From positions 1 to 7,573 of the forward strand of contig CAMTBF010000160.1 of the NCBI GenBank assembly GCA_947068385.1: a stretch of 7,573 bases of DNA. Direction: 5' to 3'. The DNA is from an uncultured Lachnospiraceae bacterium (lineage in GTDB: Bacteria; Bacillota; Clostridia; Lachnospirales; Lachnospiraceae). Shown here one piece after another: positions 7,076-7,573 of the stretch. The notes beneath the pieces were generated by a model, which did not search any database, was not told the origin of the DNA, and saw nothing but the letters and a program-made list of their open reading frames with translations. The number at the start of each line of letters is the position of its first letter. The stretch's first letter is position 1. A program made the position numbers and the translations under genes.

Positions 7076-7126
7076 CTGTCATCCCTCTCCTTTCAAGAAC
7101 TCACAAATTGCCATCTAACGCTCTTT

Positions 7127-7573
7127 TCAAGCTTTTGCAGGCAGCCGGAGGGTGACCGTGGTGCCGTCCTCCGGCAGGCTCTCTATCTGGACACCGTATC
7201 GCTCCCCGTACTGGAGCCGAATCCTGGCGTTGGTGTTCAGCGTCCCCACATGCTTCCTGGTGTCCGCGCTCTTCTCCCGCAGCATGCCCTGCAGCTCTGC
7301 CAGCTCCGCCTCCCCGATGCCCACGCCATCGTCCTTTACCGTTATGATCAGGTCGTTCTCCTCCACCCTGGCCCCGATGTAGAGGCTGCCCTTGCCGCTC
7401 TTGGGCTCCAGCCCGTGGAAGATGGAATTCTCCACAATGGGCTGCAGCAGCATCTTCATCACCTTCAGCTCCAGCACGTCTTCGGAAACGAAATAATACA
7501 CGGAAATCTTCCCCTCGAAGCGCATCTGCATCATCCGGATTGACCGCAAGCACCTGGTCAAGAATCTCTTGCG
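7127..7573 (-). CDS. YesM-type sensor histidine kinase, C-terminal part (cut by window edge)
   Basis: Catalytic end of a membrane sensor kinase of the YesM/LytS-like (His_kinase plus HATPase_c) class. About 148 residues lie in the window; the membrane segments, outer sensor domain, HAMP and phospho-accepting His lie beyond 7573. The ATP-binding domain is clear: N box LQPIVENSIFHGL, G1 box VKDDGVGIG and the late block HVGTLNTNARIRLQYGERYG, ending TTVTLRLPAKA. The segment before the ATPase domain, IRMMQMRFEGKISVYY, matches the family's YLxIQxxRF region. Upstream of about 7541 the reading frame looks wrong for the family, and a shifted frame (ILDQVLAV) fits better, so a further frame error near the window edge is possible. 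It is first in the operon with the regulator and the second lipoprotein, and it should phosphorylate D55 of that regulator. Confidence 0.92.
   Translation of the reverse strand, partial: RKRFLTRCLRSIRMMQMRFEGKISVYYFVSEDVLELKVMKMLLQPIVENSIFHGLEPKSGKGSLYIGARVEENDLIITVKDDGVGIGEAELAELQGMLREKSADTRKHVGTLNTNARIRLQYGERYGVQIESLPEDGTTVTLRLPAKA

Noticed and set aside
7057..7083. Upstream ATG at 7083 as start of the response regulator
   Set aside because: It is out of frame with the receiver domain and lies within the ribosome site region; the ATG at 7075 gives a canonical receiver N-terminus.
1..7573. CRISPR array, tRNA/rRNA, insertion sequence, phage or toxin-antitoxin genes
   Set aside because: No regular repeats, transposase or integrase motifs, or RNA-gene folds were seen; the window is accounted for by the transport and signalling genes.

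Overview
The window carries a carbohydrate-uptake locus together with the genes that probably control it. The GC-rich base composition, the strong AGGAGG-type ribosome binding sites and the protein families (Lpl/Ytc-type CUT1 sugar transporter, YesM/YesN two-component system, lipoproteins with Ser/Glu-rich linkers) suggest a Firmicute, most likely a gut Lachnospiraceae-type Clostridia. The genus cannot be told from this sequence. All credible genes lie on the minus strand, so the biology reads from high to low coordinates.

First transcription unit (7573 down to about 4011): the C-terminal catalytic part of a YesM-type sensor histidine kinase, cut by the window edge; a 460-residue YesN-type response regulator (receiver domain plus AraC-type DNA-binding domain); and a second solute-binding lipoprotein. 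The unit ends at a clear intrinsic terminator (4011-4040). The lipoprotein gene has a one-base frame disruption in a run of six G inside its signal peptide. Restoring one G joins a proper start and hydrophobic segment to a perfect lipobox.

Second transcription unit (about 3912 down to 97): after the terminator comes a short control region with a near-palindromic CcpA-type cre site, a perfect TATAAT -10 with a poor -35, and a short repeat in the leader. Then follow two inner-membrane permeases (LplB/YteP type, then LplC/YtcP type) with a 7-nt gap between them. A 124-nt intercistronic gap holding two stem-loops leads to the main solute-binding lipoprotein (LplA/YtcQ type), and an intrinsic terminator closes the unit. 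No ATPase gene is present, so the transporter probably borrows a shared MsmX-like ATPase encoded elsewhere.

Working model (inference): the kinase senses a glycan breakdown product at the cell surface, perhaps with the help of the lipoprotein encoded in its own operon. The YesN-type regulator then activates the weak-(-35) promoter of the transporter unit, and the cre site adds carbon-catabolite control. Nothing here is a wholly new class of system. The points worth a second look are the solute-binding protein in the sensor operon, its signal-peptide frameshift, the cre site, and the paired hairpins in front of the main binding-protein gene. Positions 1-96 hold no recognisable gene, and I can assign nothing to them.
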